Source: Pictodentalium vernedei
Lineage: Eukaryota > Mollusca > Scaphopoda > Dentaliida > Dentaliidae
Assembly: GCA_031216915.1 (NCBI GenBank)
Contig: CM062291.1
Coordinates: 38,387,621 to 38,451,620, forward strand
Direction of reading: 5' to 3'
Length of the DNA: 64,000 nucleotides
Made by a program: the position numbers and the translations under genes. Positions 23,093 to 34,362 of the stretch are shown here, in pieces (the stretch's first letter is position 1; each line of letters starts with the position of its first letter). The notes under the pieces were generated by a model. It saw nothing but the letters and a program-made list of their open reading frames with translations. It did no database searches and was not told where the DNA came from.

Positions 23093-23504
23093 GACGTTAC
23101 AACAGGCCTTAAAATTCATCCTGATTTACGAGAATTGAGTTTGATTCTCATGATTTCCTGCAGTGAGAATCAATTTTCAGTTATTAAATTCGAGAGTACT
23201 GTTATAACCTTGTGTAACCAGCATTTATACCACGATTACCTATTCTACTAGATGTCTATATAAAAAGCCTATGACAAACATTTTAGCTTTACACACCAAC
23301 CGTGGTGAATACGGCAGCAATGGGATTTCAATAGTTAAAATTTACACCTACAGTGGAACTACGTCCAAGTTGACCTTTGGTGACATCGACCTGAATGCAA
23401 ACTTGTCTAAATTCATCTCTCATCGCCTCGCAAAGAGTAAAATGGAAGCGGCAGTTATTCATTACGTTTTAAATGAGTTTACCTCAGAAGATACCAAAAA
23501 TTAA
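23093..23504 (+). CDS. Unrecognised gene, last two exons (23093-23162 and 23287-23504)
   Basis: A strong acceptor, ACTTTTTTGCAG, ends at 23092. The only open frame after it reads DVTTGLKIHPDLRELSLILM and reaches a possible donor, GTGAGA, at 23163. The next acceptor, AAACATTTTAG, ends at 23286. Its only open frame continues in the matching phase as LHTNRGEYGSNGISIVKIYT, then FGDIDLNANLSKFISHRLAK, SKMEAAVIHYVLNEFTSEDT and KN before a stop at 23502-23504. AATAAA follows at 23527-23532. The spliced tail would be about 96 residues and looks like ordinary protein with a helical C-terminus. I do not recognise the family. It begins in phase 0, like the intron after the laminin exon at 17659, so the same transcription unit is possible, but the sequence does not resemble the next laminin segment. 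It may be an independent gene nested in a laminin intron. Confidence 0.4.
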
Positions 23505-23526
23505 CAAACATGCATTGTCTCATGTT

Positions 23527-23532
23527 AATAAA
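23527..23532 (+). terminator. Polyadenylation signal AATAAA
   Basis: It lies 22 bases after the stop codon of the two-exon candidate gene, within CATGTTAATAAAGC. The T-rich GTTCATTATTTTATT about 20 bases further on could be the downstream element. It supports a real 3' end. Confidence 0.45.
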
Positions 23533-23972
23533 GCATCCATAACTCGAAATTGTATGTTCATTATTTTATTAAAATGAAAAAGGCCCCATGATTTGCACGT
23601 TTCTTTTTCCATTTCGTTTCTGCAATAAAATTGACAGCAGAAGTACTACCCACCGGTGCTCATGTAAATAAAAACAAAATTTGCACGTATGTGCATCTGC
23701 TCAGTAAAATCGAGAAAAAATAATAGCGACTCTTAATAATCAGACGATCATGGTATAAATAAAATATACCCAAAGGCCAAAGTAGCTTGGTGAACATTTG
23801 GAACACCAAGCAACTATGGGTATATTCTATATATATTCCATACTGAAACACAAACCTCATATTTATATTTTTATGTTTTTAAACCCCTTGTGGGCCAAGT
23901 TCCAATTTTGGTGAGTTTCTTTTCGGCCCCCACTTCCTATGCAAGATATGCATGTCTCGTGTTTAGAAGGCA
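23533..23972. other. No gene recognised
   Basis: AT-rich DNA downstream of the candidate gene; no element boundary seen. Confidence 0.5.
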
Positions 23973-24128
23973 ATGTGAGATACAGTTAAAACTAGATGTC
24001 CTGTCACGAACTGTGTGCTTATCTAGGCTTAATTGCGTGTAGGAATTGCGTGCAATTGCCATATTGAATGGCATCCAAAGCATGGCAGGTTCTCCTGGTT
24101 ACTAATAGCAAACACAGGCAATGTTTCT

Positions 24129-24165
24129 GCCAATGGACCTCCGGGTTACCCGGAGGTCCATTGGC
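24129..24165. repeat. Perfect hairpin, left copy
   Basis: GCCAATGGACCTCCGGGT runs directly into its reverse complement, giving an uninterrupted palindrome of 37 bases with a one-base centre. An identical palindrome lies at 24324-24360. Confidence 0.9.
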
Positions 24166-24323
24166 TGAAACTTTGCTTGTGCACAGGCCATACCTTTAAA
24201 ACTAGAAGTCCTGTCCTGAAATGTGCACAAATAGAACGTCGATTTGCACGTTAATCTACGCGTTATGACGATAGTAAAGCTATCAAATTCTGCACATACG
24301 GCCTGTGCACAAGCAAAGTTTCA

Positions 24324-24360
24324 GCCAATGGACCTCCGGGTAACCCGGAGGTCCATTGGC
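24324..24360. repeat. Perfect hairpin, right copy
   Basis: Same palindrome as 24129-24165 with the central base complemented, as expected if the two belong to opposite arms of the larger fold-back. Confidence 0.9.
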
Positions 24361-25106
24361 AGGAACATTGCTTGTGTTTGCTATGGGTAACAAGGAGAAC
24401 CTGCCATGCTTTGGGTGCCATTTGATGTGGCAATTTCGTGCAATTCCTACGCTCAGTTAAGCCTAGATAAGCGCACAGTTCGTGACAGGACTTCTAGTTT
24501 TAACTGTATGTACAAAATTTGATAGCTTTACTGTGGTCATAACGCATAGATTAACATGCAGATCAACATGCTATTTGTGCGCCTTTCATGACAGGACTTC
24601 TAGTTTTAACTGCAGATATCTATCTCACATGACCGACGTGACTGGCTTATTAGCATATTTAATGAGCACATAAACAATTTAATCATCGCACATTCTTCCA
24701 TAAACAAATAACATGGCATCATCTTTCAGAAAGCAGACAAAGATTTGTCTCAGAAAATAGAAATGAAAACACAGACTACAAAACCAAAGGACACTTGACT
24801 CTTTTGGGTGAACACCATTATGAATGGAGAGAGTTGCGCAAAATTCCCATCAAAAAGTTACGCGAATACATTGTAGTATTCATCATACATGTAAATGTCC
24901 ACACAAGATGGCCGGGATGAGCCAGTCACCTTTGAGGCATGATGGGAAGTTTTGATAGACATTTGAAGGAACATAAATATGGAAAGCAAATAATGTCAAT
25001 ATCTTATTTTTTATTCCTATCACTACACGTCCATCGATCGGTTGATGCATGCACCCCACTGACATCATCGGAATGTGTCAATGTTCATTTTGGTTCAGAT
25101 CTTTAA

Positions 25107-25517
25107 CCCCTGTCTTGCCGGCGTTGGGATTTAATTTTGTGGTATATACCTGTGGTATATACAGAACTTTTGTGTGCTTTTTCTGAGAAGCAAATCAGGT
25201 TTTTTTTTTCAGAAATGGACAACAAAATTGTTTGATATAGCTGCACGTGCCCCTGGGTTACATTTGATTTGATGACGTCAGAGTGTTTTGGTTGGGGGGA
25301 GAAAAATGATCGCTGATGGGGGAGGGTGTGAGATGGGAAAATCACACCCTCTGGACAAGATATTTGGAGAGTCTCTCTTGTCTCTGAAATTAGTATAATT
25401 TGTGCACATTTAATCATATTGCCTCCCTGTAAATGGGATGGATTTTTCACCAATGATTTCTTGTGTTACTTTTAGATTTGATGAAAAATATCTATAAAAT
25501 ACTCAGCGGGTTAAGAG
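25107..25517. mobile_element. TTAA MITE, subfamily E
   Basis: A 411-bp element with exact TTAA flanks (25103-25106 and 25518-25521). It starts CCCCTGTCTTGCCGGCG and ends TACTCAGCGGGTTAAGAG. The ending matches the copies ending at 19199 and 50802. The terminal inverted repeat is weak, so this may be a composite or mutated copy. Confidence 0.65.
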
Positions 25518-25616
25518 TTAAACAATAAGTAACTTCTCCATGACATTAAGTAATTCAAGTTTTCATATGGCTTCTCATATGAGTGGGCCCTATTATGGTA
25601 AGGCAATGTCAGTCCA

Positions 25617-25622
25617 TCTGTC

Positions 25623-25715
<93 letters not shown>
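25617..25715 (+). repeat. (CTGT)n microsatellite
   Basis: About 22 copies of the tetranucleotide, nearly pure. It abuts a 5'-truncated SINE. A related CTGT/CCTGT array (26008-26103) lies on the far side of the SINE. Confidence 0.95.
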
Positions 25716-25716
<1 letters not shown>

Positions 25717-26007
25717 GGCAACTGCGTTGTGTCCTTGGGCAAGACACTTCATCCCCATTGCATGCGTGGGGGCTTGATGACACCGTGTGCTAAGGCGTAC
25801 TGCACGTCGATGGTGCGCATGTCTTCAACCAATCTAACCCTGCCTGTGCTGCAGTGCGGAGTTACGATGTTGGGGAGCTGGCAGCTGCTCGTCGTTGCTC
25901 GGTGGTTCTCTCCGGGTACTCCGGCTTCCTCCACCCGTAAAACTGTCACGGTCATGATTAGCCATTGTGCATAAATATGTGACCTTAAACACCAATAAAT
26001 AAATAAA
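25716..26007 (+). mobile_element. SINE, head replaced by microsatellite
   Basis: It begins within the SINE at GGCAACTGCGTTGTGTCCTT and then follows the full common body, tail and AAATAAATAAATT end. The head is lost and CTGT repeats abut both ends. Confidence 0.85.
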
Positions 26008-26035
26008 TTGTCTGTCCTGTCCTGTCCTGTCCTGT

Positions 26036-26069
<34 letters not shown>

Positions 26070-26103
26070 CCGTCCTGTCCTGTCCTGTCCTGTCCTGTCC
26101 TGT
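26008..26103 (+). repeat. (CTGT)n / (CCTGT)n microsatellite
   Basis: Mixed tetranucleotide and TGTCC pentanucleotide repeats directly following the SINE tail. Confidence 0.9.
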
Positions 26104-26330
26104 TGGCTGATTTTCAGGTCTTTTGATTGTCCATGCGATAACTTGAAAACTGTAGATCCAACAGATACTGCTTATTTTATAGTTGATTAAGCATGACTAG
26201 AGGATGGTTCCTTTTGATAAATCATTAATCAGCATTCTGACATATCCAATAAGGCCACCATGGCAGCCATCTTGGATTTTCAGGGACTTTTGATTGTCCA
26301 TGTGATAATCCAACAGATATTGTTTTTATG
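26104..26330 (+). repeat. Dispersed tandem repeat with GATTAATCATGACTAGAGG-type unit
   Basis: Units include TTGATTGTCCATGYGATAAC, CAGCCATCTTGGATTTTCAG and ATGACTAGAGGATGGTTCC. Further copies lie at 27285-27615, on the other side of the (TG)n-containing element, so that element probably inserted into this tandem array. Confidence 0.65.
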
Positions 26331-27277
<947 letters not shown>

Positions 27278-27284
27278 TTTATGG

Positions 27285-27615
27285 TTGATTAGTCATGACT
27301 AGAGGAGGGTTCCTTATGATAACCAACATCAATGTCCGTCTGTCTCTCTGTCTGTCCATCCATCAGTCTGTTCAGTTTTGTTTGTCCACGTAATAACTTG
27401 GAAACAATACATCCAGCAGATACTGTTTTTTCATGGTTGATTAGTCATGACTAGAGGATGGTTCCTTCCGATATCCGGCATTCTTGCATATCTAATATGG
27501 CCACAATGGCAGCCATCTTGAATTTTCAGGGGCTTTGATTCTCCACGCTCTAACTTGAAAACTATAAATCCAATGAATACTGCTTTTTTATGGTTGATTA
27601 ATCATGACTAGAGGA
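27285..27615 (+). repeat. Second part of the GATTAGTCATGACTAGAGG tandem repeat
   Basis: Two to three diverged units with TATGGTTGATTARTCATGAC, CAGCCATCTTGAATTTTCAG and ACTAGAGGATG. They match the array at 26104-26330. Confidence 0.65.
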
Positions 27616-27675
27616 TGTTGCATGTGTTAGTCTTACATTGCACACAGTCCAGGGTGTCCTCTTCGGCTTATCTAG

Positions 27676-28670
27676 TTGATACTCCAGAGGCAATCCAATG
27701 CTGCTTTTTTGGAGTCTGATGTCGTCACTTTGTTGAGCCTACTCACGTCACTTAAGGGTTCAGAGTCAACGGAGAGAAGTCGGACGTGGTCCCTTCTCCG
27801 TCTTGTCATCTGGGATGGACTTCATCAGCTCGGAGTCTTCCCCGACTGCTTGATCTCTGCGATTCGGTGATGGATCTCATTCCTCTTGGTCGACTGCATG
27901 TCTGACCTCTCCAACACTTTCTGCTCAGTCGTTGGAGGCTGAATGTCGATCCTCTGGTTCTGGTGCTTCTGTTACTGGAGTCTCTTCCTCGTCACCTTCT
28001 CCCCTGACAGATGTTCAGTGGATTATGCAGGGAGTTCCGTTGGACTTCCCCACGTCAGATGGTGTTCCGACGGCAGTCGCCAGCCATCTCGGATGGGGTG
28101 TGACGTTGGATCCTCTAGGTCTTTTCCTTCACGGGTCATGGGACCAGGATCTAGCAGCTCTCCATGTCAACCAGAAGGAGCTTCTTTCTCTTCTTCTCTG
28201 TTTCCGGCAGTGGATCCCCCGCTTTTTGAATTGTCAGGTCCTTCTGTGGTCTGACAATTTTACGTTGCTTGTTTACATTCGGTGCCAGGGCAGCACTCAC
28301 TATGTTCCCATTTATTAATTGGTTCAGGATCTTCTACTGCCCGCTCAGGATGTCAACGCCGGAGTGGTGGTTCGTCACTTTCCCAGTCGTCTGAACTTCC
28401 TAGACAACTCCCTGTCCCGACGAGGCAGGTTCTTTTCCACTGAGTGGATGCTCCACATGCCGCTGTTCCAGTCTCTTTTTGCGATCTCTGGTGTCGTCCC
28501 CACATTGATCTCTTTGCGACTCGTTGGAACCATCAGGTGGACACTTTCGTGTCTCCATGTCCAGATGCTCTGGCTTTCGTCGTGGATGCTCTGTCCATCC
28601 TTTGGAACGGTCTTGTTGGCTATGCCTTCCTGCCGGTTCCGATTCTGCCTCAGATTCTAGCCCAGATATG
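27676..28670 (+). pseudogene. DIRS A: RT end, RNase H and downstream region (broken)
   Basis: Frames shift between LIPLGRLHV, SDGV and DPLGLFLHGSWDQDLAALHV, the RNase H segment with NQKELLSLLL and WSDNFTLLVYI, then HFPSRLNFLDNSLSRRGRFF and STEWMLH. The distal DLFATRWN, CPDALAFVVDALSILW and PQILAQI phrases are the hallmark of the DIRS polyprotein between RNase H and recombinase. Several stops and frameshifts separate these blocks. Confidence 0.75.
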
Positions 28671-28889
28671 AACCTGCAGTTGTTGAATCCTTTCGTTTGC
28701 ACCCCTGTCGCCTCAGTGGGTGTGGATCAATCTGCTCTGCTCTCTGTTAGCAGCGGTTCTGGCATGTCTCCCTCTACGTCACGACTTTCTTTGCCAAGGT
28801 TGCCCGAGGAGGTTTCAGGTTGACCCGACTTTATTGTGCCTTTGCGCATGTCTTTTATCGGATCCTGTCTCCTCCGTAGTGGTTTTTTC

Positions 28890-29660
28890 AAGACGAGCAG
28901 TGGAGTTGCTTTTTTCTTCAAGGAGGCACTCCACTGGTTTAGCCTCTGCGGCTAAGTGGAAGGTTCTTCTGTCGATGATGTGTGATCACTCTGTTGCTTC
29001 TGTCACTCCTTCGATCACACCGATTGCAGTATTTCTGGTATATGTTTGATTCTGGGGGGGTCTTCAGCAATGGTCCATGCTTCATTGACCTTTTTCATAT
29101 GTGGGACAGCATTGTATCAGCACTCATCCTTGCCCCTCCTAGCTTGTTCAGCTCTTTTCCTTGACAAGGCCTAGGACTTTGCAGTTTACTCCAAGATGGA
29201 CACTTTCTTGGGTGCTGCTCTGCTTTATCCTGGATGGATATGCATTTTCTCACATGTCAGATCTCTCCTGACTCCATTTCTCGATGGATTTGTCTTGCAA
29301 CTTGTACAGCTTCTGCGACTGGCGATTGTATTACCAATCATTTTTCTGCCATGAGGTGCGTGCATTGTCTTCCTCTCGGGGCTTATACTAACTCCATCAT
29401 GTTGTCGGATGTTATGCTGGCAGCCTACTGGAGAAATGCTACCTTCTCCACTTATCTGCGACAGTTGCAGGAGCAGGCAGAGGACCTTTGTCCTACGTGC
29501 CCTCTTTCTTCTGCTCAGGCTGTTGTCTATCCCAGCCATTCAGCTTCTTTCAAGGTCAGTTCCAGCTCCGTGCTGTTACTGCCCTTTCTGTCTGTGTGTC
29601 GCACATCAACATACACCTCATCTTTTATTGTCTTTTACAAATGTTTGTGATGCTATGGTT
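28890..29660 (+). pseudogene. DIRS A: tyrosine recombinase (broken)
   Basis: The N-terminal core-binding part reads SRRHSTGLASAAKWKVL and SITPIAVFLVYV. Further on, TGDCITNHF and, in another frame, the region encoding a CHEVRA-like box (29349-29366) precede SDVMLAAYWRNATFSTYLRQ. In related recombinases the H..R pair and a distal tyrosine form the catalytic centre. Frameshifts separate these segments, so no active protein can be made. Confidence 0.65.
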
Positions 29661-29774
29661 TGATAGGTCTAGGGATCTCTTCCTCTGTCCACGGTTCCAG
29701 TGCAATTGAGTTATGTGTGGGTTGATTATGTGATTCCCTCCATCCTATTGTCTATTCAGCCTGTAGTAAACAAT

Positions 29775-30203
29775 TGTAAGGTAGATTGATAAGAAATATA
29801 AATTTTATAGTAAATTTCCTTTCTTATTATATCTACTGCAATTGTTTACATGGAGGCCTTCCTGTCTTCTTATTCGGGTAAGAATCCTTCCTCCCCATTG
29901 ATCACATAACTCCTATGTTGGCGGACTCAAAAGAATGATTAATTGATGACTGCTTTGCGCACTGGTTAACGGAAGTCGTGTAATTGTACTAAGGGAAGAG
30001 CGTCACCTACTGCCGATGGTGCTCGATCCAGTGTGGGTTTATTTTTTTGTGGTGTTTTTTACACCACTTTTCTTTCCCAAATCTCTTGGGGAAAGATTAA
30101 AATAGAGAGTATTTTATCCGAGTTAGGGTCTTCCACTGTAGTGCAAGCCTGTAGTAAACAATTGCGGTAGGAAAAATAAGGAAATTTACTATAAAATTTA
30201 TAT
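29775..30203. repeat. DIRS A terminal inverted-repeat module
   Basis: AAATATAAATTTTATAGTAA (from about 29798) with TACTGCAATTGTTTACATGG is inverted at the far end as GTAAACAATTGCGGTAGG and TTTACTATAAAATTTATATT. The interior contains, in reverse orientation, the sequence found at the left end of DIRS B (TTGCACTACAGTGGAAG, CCCAAGCAATTTGGGAAAG). The same module stands alone at 47316-47803. Confidence 0.7.
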
Positions 30204-30532
30204 TTCTTTGCTGGAGGTCCCGTGTTTGATCCCTGTCTGGGACGACCACATTGTGTCTTTGGGCAAGGCACTTTATCCCAGTCGCCTGCATGAGGGCATG
30301 ATGTCGCCATGTACTAAGGTGTACTGCACATCAATGGTGCACATGTCTTCAACAGCTGTAATCATGCTTGAGCGGAGCTTGAACAGAATTAGAATGTTGA
30401 GGAGCTGACAGTTGCTCATCAATGCTCGGTGGTTCTCTTCGGGTACTCCGTCTTCCTCCACCCGTAAAACTGTCATGTTCACGATTAGCCATTGTGCATA
30501 AGTATGTGAACTTAAACACCTATAAATAAATA
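30204..30532 (+). mobile_element. SINE, tRNA-like head partly preserved
   Basis: Starts near TTTGCTGGAGGTCCCGTG with GTGTTTGATCCCTG (B-box-like), then TTTGGGCAAGGCACTTTATC, GCTTGAGCGGAGCTTGAAC, the common body and AACACCTATAAATAAATAA. It belongs to the same subfamily as 19330-19668 and sits exactly at the end of the DIRS terminal module. Confidence 0.8.
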
Positions 30533-30963
30533 ACGTTGAAAGTTTGTTCATACTATTTCTAATACCTTATGGACAAAATCACTGGGTTTGATTGTGTTTC
30601 ATGAAATATTTTATTTGCTGCAGTGTCTTTCCTTCACAAATTAAAGGAACTTTTTCATTGCCAAAATTTTAGCCAAAGAAAATTTTTGGGTGCCAAAACA
30701 AATTTTAAGTGAAATTGACCCTAGCAATGTGAACACTGTCACAGTTCGCTGTCCGTGGAGGGTGAAATTTTTTTTTTTTTGTGCTTGAAATGAGTTTTGA
30801 GGTATTTCAAGTGATTTAATTCCAAAGAAAATGTTTTCACTACATTTACCTGGAGGGGGTCGAGGGTCTCTATTTTATTTTTAAAAATTTGTTTTCCTAT
30901 TTTCACCGTGACATGGGCCCCCGACTCTTTCCCGGAGAAGGTAGAAGAATCTTCGGTCTCAAG
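30533..30963. other. No gene recognised
   Basis: AT-rich stretch; its last eight bases, GTCTCAAG, are the target duplication of the next element. Confidence 0.5.
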
Positions 30964-31518
30964 TAGAGCTGTAGGTTAACCGAAACCGAACCAAGGTTTT
31001 TAGTTTTTTTTAAAAACCGAAACCGTCGACATGCCGTAATCTTAGGTTTTTCGTTTTTTATTAAATACTCTCTTGCTGCAGAAATTCACAGAATGTAGCC
31101 ATCCCAGAGTAGTGAGAGTACGCAGACACTGCCAATGGCAGTGTCTGGGTACTCTCACTACTCTGGGAAGGCTACATTCTGTGAATTTCCGACATTTCAG
31201 TTTAGTTGTGTTTGCAGCTTTCCTCAAGTTGCGTGTAGGTGTCAGACCTCGAAAATGGCCAAGCACAATAAAAGTTCTGTATATTTAGGTAATTATTATA
31301 TTGGCCTTCCTGATTCTTCATGTATTATAGGTTATTTCGGGCATTCATTGAGTTTCACTCAATTTCACTGCCATTCAGTTATGACTCCAGACATATAAGA
31401 ATGAGTTTTATTGAATTTTATTTGGCCTCATGAACGAACTGAAAACCGAACCGAACCGAGGTTTTACTCCATCCGAAAAACCAAAACCGAACAAGAAATT
31501 TAAAAACCTACAGCTCTA
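30964..31518. mobile_element. hAT-type MITE with 8-bp target duplication
   Basis: It starts TAGAGCTGTAGGTT and ends AACCTACAGCTCTA, a 14-bp exact inverted repeat. GTCTCAAG flanks it at 30956-30963 and 31519-31526. Both sub-terminal regions are rich in AACCGAAACCGAACC-type phrases in inverted orientation. It has no coding capacity; the 87-codon frame inside is short and crosses the hairpin. A similar CCGAAC-rich stretch at 63470-63545 may be another relic. Confidence 0.9.
31081..31190. repeat. Long hairpin inside the hAT MITE
   Basis: GAAATTCACAGAATGTAGCC and GGCTACATTCTGTGAATTTC close a stem of about 53 bp with three mismatches and a loop of only a few bases (31135-31137). Confidence 0.9.
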
Positions 31519-31526
31519 GTCTCAAG

Positions 31527-32966
31527 CACCTGAGTTCAGAAGAAAGTATGTCAATGTTGAAAGTAATGATAGCTTTAGGTTGCACTAGTAGAAATAGACC
31601 AGAAGTCATGAAAAACTTACAAATGACCATAAATGTGCAGTGAAGTTTAATTCCATTTTACCACTCTGCTCTTGCTCATCCCTCAGGCAATAGTTATAGA
31701 CAAAAATATCATTTTACATTTGGGTGCTGGAATGTGAATAAAATGCCTCTGACTTTTGATAAAGTGCTTATTCATTTCTTGGTTTAAGAGGAGCTTTCCT
31801 GAATCATCTCAGTATTTGGGTGTTTTTAGAAATTCTTGAACTTGTGTGACATGAGAAATATATTCAGTGGTTGTTGGAAGTTTTCCAAGTTGATTCAGCT
31901 TCTTTTTTTTGCTGGCCTTAGTTTTTATTGGATGGTGTTATTGGAGAAATTTTGGTGTGTTTTGGCTCTAACTGTGATTCGATCCTGGTTGTTGGTGAAT
32001 TTTATGAGCTATGAAGATATCACAGGTATTTTAATGTTCATCAGAATGGGCATCCTACAGTCATGTGAGAAATGAGGTGGAAACTAATTTGCTATCATAT
32101 GACAATTAATGTTGTAATGAAAAACCAGTGACATCTAGTTAACACTTGTAGGATCTGTTCATACCAGTTACAGTTTTGTTTATAACCAGTTCACCAAAAA
32201 GTACAAGGCTGTTCAAATTGAAAATTTAATGTCACCCCACAAAAATTTTTTGTCAAAAAAAATTTGTATCGCACTTTTGAGCCAAGTTAACCCCATTTCC
32301 ATTGCTGCCTCTTTATTGTGTGTTTTTTTTTGTTTTTTTTTTAGCTCACCTCTTAGGAAGCAGTCAAATTGGACATGCAGACCTGGCATTTTCAGGAGAG
32401 CGATTTAGTCACTCGCCTACTGCTCACCTTAGAAAATCTGTGGAGGGCGAAAAATAGCCCTCCTAGCCTAAGAAAATAATGATTACCCCAACAGCCTATT
32501 CCTAAAACCCACAAATCTCTGCAATGTTAGTGGTCTCTGCGATATGGCCACACTGCCCCTCCTACACCTCCGGGCCTTACCAAGGCCCAGAGGTGTGGGA
32601 GGAGCAGTGTAGCCATCTCAAGAGACTACCTGGTTAGCTGTACCAAATAAAACGTATAAAGCCCACTAGGCAGAATTCGTTAATAGCTTGGTTACATGTA
32701 CTTTTGAATCCTATGGGTGCTAAGCCTTTATATTGAAGCATTGTTAAGCACTAGCCCAATACTGTTTAACCCTTATGATGTATGTACATATTTTTGGGGG
32801 GAATTATGTTTTGAGGGGGTGAGAGTATAAAATTTAATCATTTTCAGCTGTCAGATTTTTGCGTTTAGGTCAGCATGGTTGCATATATGGAAGGGAGGTT
32901 AATTTTTCAGATGTTGTTTTGGGCTGTGATTACTTCCGTTTACCTTCATTCATTCATTCATTCTAA
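31527..32966. other. No gene; contains one hairpin (32529-32630)
   Basis: The hairpin arms TGTAGGAGGGGCAGTGTGGC-type (left arm at 32541-32580, read on the minus strand) and GTGGGAGGAGCAGTGTAGCC (32595-32614) are imperfect inverted copies of about 50 bp. The rest shows no supported exon or element. Confidence 0.55.
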
Positions 32967-33190
32967 CCTTTTACATAATGAATGAGGCCCCATCCACCCA
33001 CAAAATTAATAAGTTCAGCTGTTGGAAAAAATTTTTTTCGACAAAACCAATTCATGTGCCCCCCTCATTGGAACGAGCTCGATTCAATAAGAGATCACAT
33101 GATCTGTTGGTTTTGGATTTTTTTTTAAATTAAAAAGAAAAATTGTTAAAATAAAAAGAAATTTTCATATCATATGTGTTGGGTAAAGGG
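32967..33190. mobile_element. TTAA fold-back MITE, subfamily B, decayed
   Basis: Ends CCTTTTACATAATG and GTGTTGGGTAAAGGG. The right flank is TTAA and the left is CTAA. The core keeps ATTGGAACGAGCTCGATT, but the right arm is heavily mutated (GAGATCACATGATCTG). Confidence 0.75.
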
Positions 33191-33749
33191 TTAATTAACC
33201 TGTTACTTAATGGAACGACCATATCTTGCACATGCCATTCACAAAACATTATAATTAAAATTCCACTTTATTGAATTAGTATGTCCGACTGCAATTTAAC
33301 AATACATCACCATCCAGTATTCACGAAGTGTAGTTCCATCAGTTGAGTTGAGTAAATTACAGTTTCAAGCAATTAGGCAGAGTGCTGATAATTCTGTGAC
33401 GTGCCTCCCTCCCCCCCCCCCCTCCCTCACCCACCTTTTGAAAGTGTTGAGATACTGATGAAAGCATAAGCAATGGTAGGGTTTGAGAGAGAGGGGAAGA
33501 ACATCTAAGAAATTTTTTGAAATCAGTTATTAAATGGAGACTTCACTGAACACTTTTGGAATAAAAGAATCATGTTATTTTTTGGCTGTCAAAATAACAT
33601 TTTTTAGCAACATGTTGAAAATTCCAGACTTAAGTGAGTATCCAGTGACCAAGAGTTATAGCTTTTGATTGCACAATTCTTGAAGTGATAACCTTATTAT
33701 GTCAAGTTGATTTTAAAAAGTTTTTACTTCAAGAATCATGCAGTCCATT
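33191..33749. other. No gene recognised
   Basis: AT-rich DNA with a C run at about 33409-33422. Confidence 0.5.
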
Positions 33750-33761
33750 CATTCATGATAC

Positions 33762-33990
33762 TCCCCGTGGGAACCCCGGGAAGTAAGCAGCACTTGTTTA
33801 CTGCGGTAAACCAGTTCCGCTTTACTAGTAAAATAGGACCCAGTCACCAATGCTTGGGGTGAAAGTCCTCTAAAATGGGCAACATGTTGATCAACGATTG
33901 ACTATCCTTGACTTCATCGCCGTGTTGTGTCACGATTAGCCATTGTGCATAAATATGTGACGTTAACCACCAACAAACAAACAAACAAAA
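33762..33990 (+). mobile_element. SINE of the third type (unassigned head)
   Basis: The head reads CCCGTGGGAACCCCGGGAAG followed by GTTTACTGCGGTAAACCAG and GTAAAATAGGACCCAGTCAC. It then joins the tail common to the other SINEs, CACGATTAGCCATTGTGC, and ends in AACAAACAAACAAA. CATTCATGATAC flanks both sides exactly (33750-33761, 33991-34002). The head is not obviously derived from tRNA, 5S or 7SL RNA. Confidence 0.85.
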
Positions 33991-34039
33991 CATTCATGAT
34001 ACAGCCCCCTCCCCCCCCCCACACACTTTTAGCTCATCT

Positions 34040-34135
34040 TGACAATAAATAAATTTTGATATCATCTGCATTGGTTGAAGGGTTAATGTAATAAATTTTG
34101 ATATTGTCTGCATTGGGTAAGGGGTTAAGAAAAAA
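34040..34135 (+). repeat. Tandem copies of a MITE end
   Basis: AATAAATTTTGATATCRTCT followed by GCATTGGGTAAAGGGTTAA, i.e. the right end of the TTAA MITE, repeated about every 45-60 bp. More copies follow at 36525-36685, on the far side of the Tc1 element, so the array predates the Tc1 insertion. Confidence 0.75.
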
Positions 34136-34362
34136 ATCTGTTTGGCTTCATGAGTGTATATATACTCTCCCAAAAAAGAAAGTGTGCATGCTAAAAAATA
34201 ACACTAAAAAAAGATATATATCATTTTCATTCCTGGAAATTTTATTCAATCACAGATGAATCAATTTGTGATCAACACGAGAAATTTCATTACGCTACGA
34301 CGAATACTCTTGGTGCCATGGAGAGTCAAAGACACTAAGGGTCAAACACAAAAGTCACACAC

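Larger units (their letters stand above)
23973..24635. mobile_element. Compound fold-back repeat
   Basis: The arms TACAGTTAAAACTAGA (23981) and TCTAGTTTTAACTGTA (to 24508) are inverted, with long matches inward such as CTTATCTAGGCTTAA and TTAAGCCTAGATAAG. Each arm carries the same smaller hairpin (24129-24165 and 24324-24360). A further inverted pair links 24190-24295 with 24508-24620 (GATAGTAAAGCTATCAAATT against AATTTGATAGCTTTACTGTG). The outermost boundary is TGTGAGATA / TATCTCACA. The whole is a fold-back of fold-backs without coding capacity. Confidence 0.75.
27616..30203 (+). mobile_element. DIRS-like retrotransposon A, 5'-truncated
   Basis: From TTGCATGTGTTAG onward the sequence matches the 3' half of the DIRS element at 41408-47275, starting at its position of about 45122 inside the reverse transcriptase region. 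It contains the end of the RT, RNase H, tyrosine recombinase and a terminal inverted module. Reading frames are broken throughout. DIRS elements copy through RNA but integrate with a tyrosine recombinase, leaving no target duplication. Confidence 0.85.

Noticed and set aside
28319..29709. Many overlapping open frames on both strands
   Set aside because: These are shadows and frameshifted pieces of the DIRS A polyprotein; only the plus-strand blocks with recognisable motifs are annotated.
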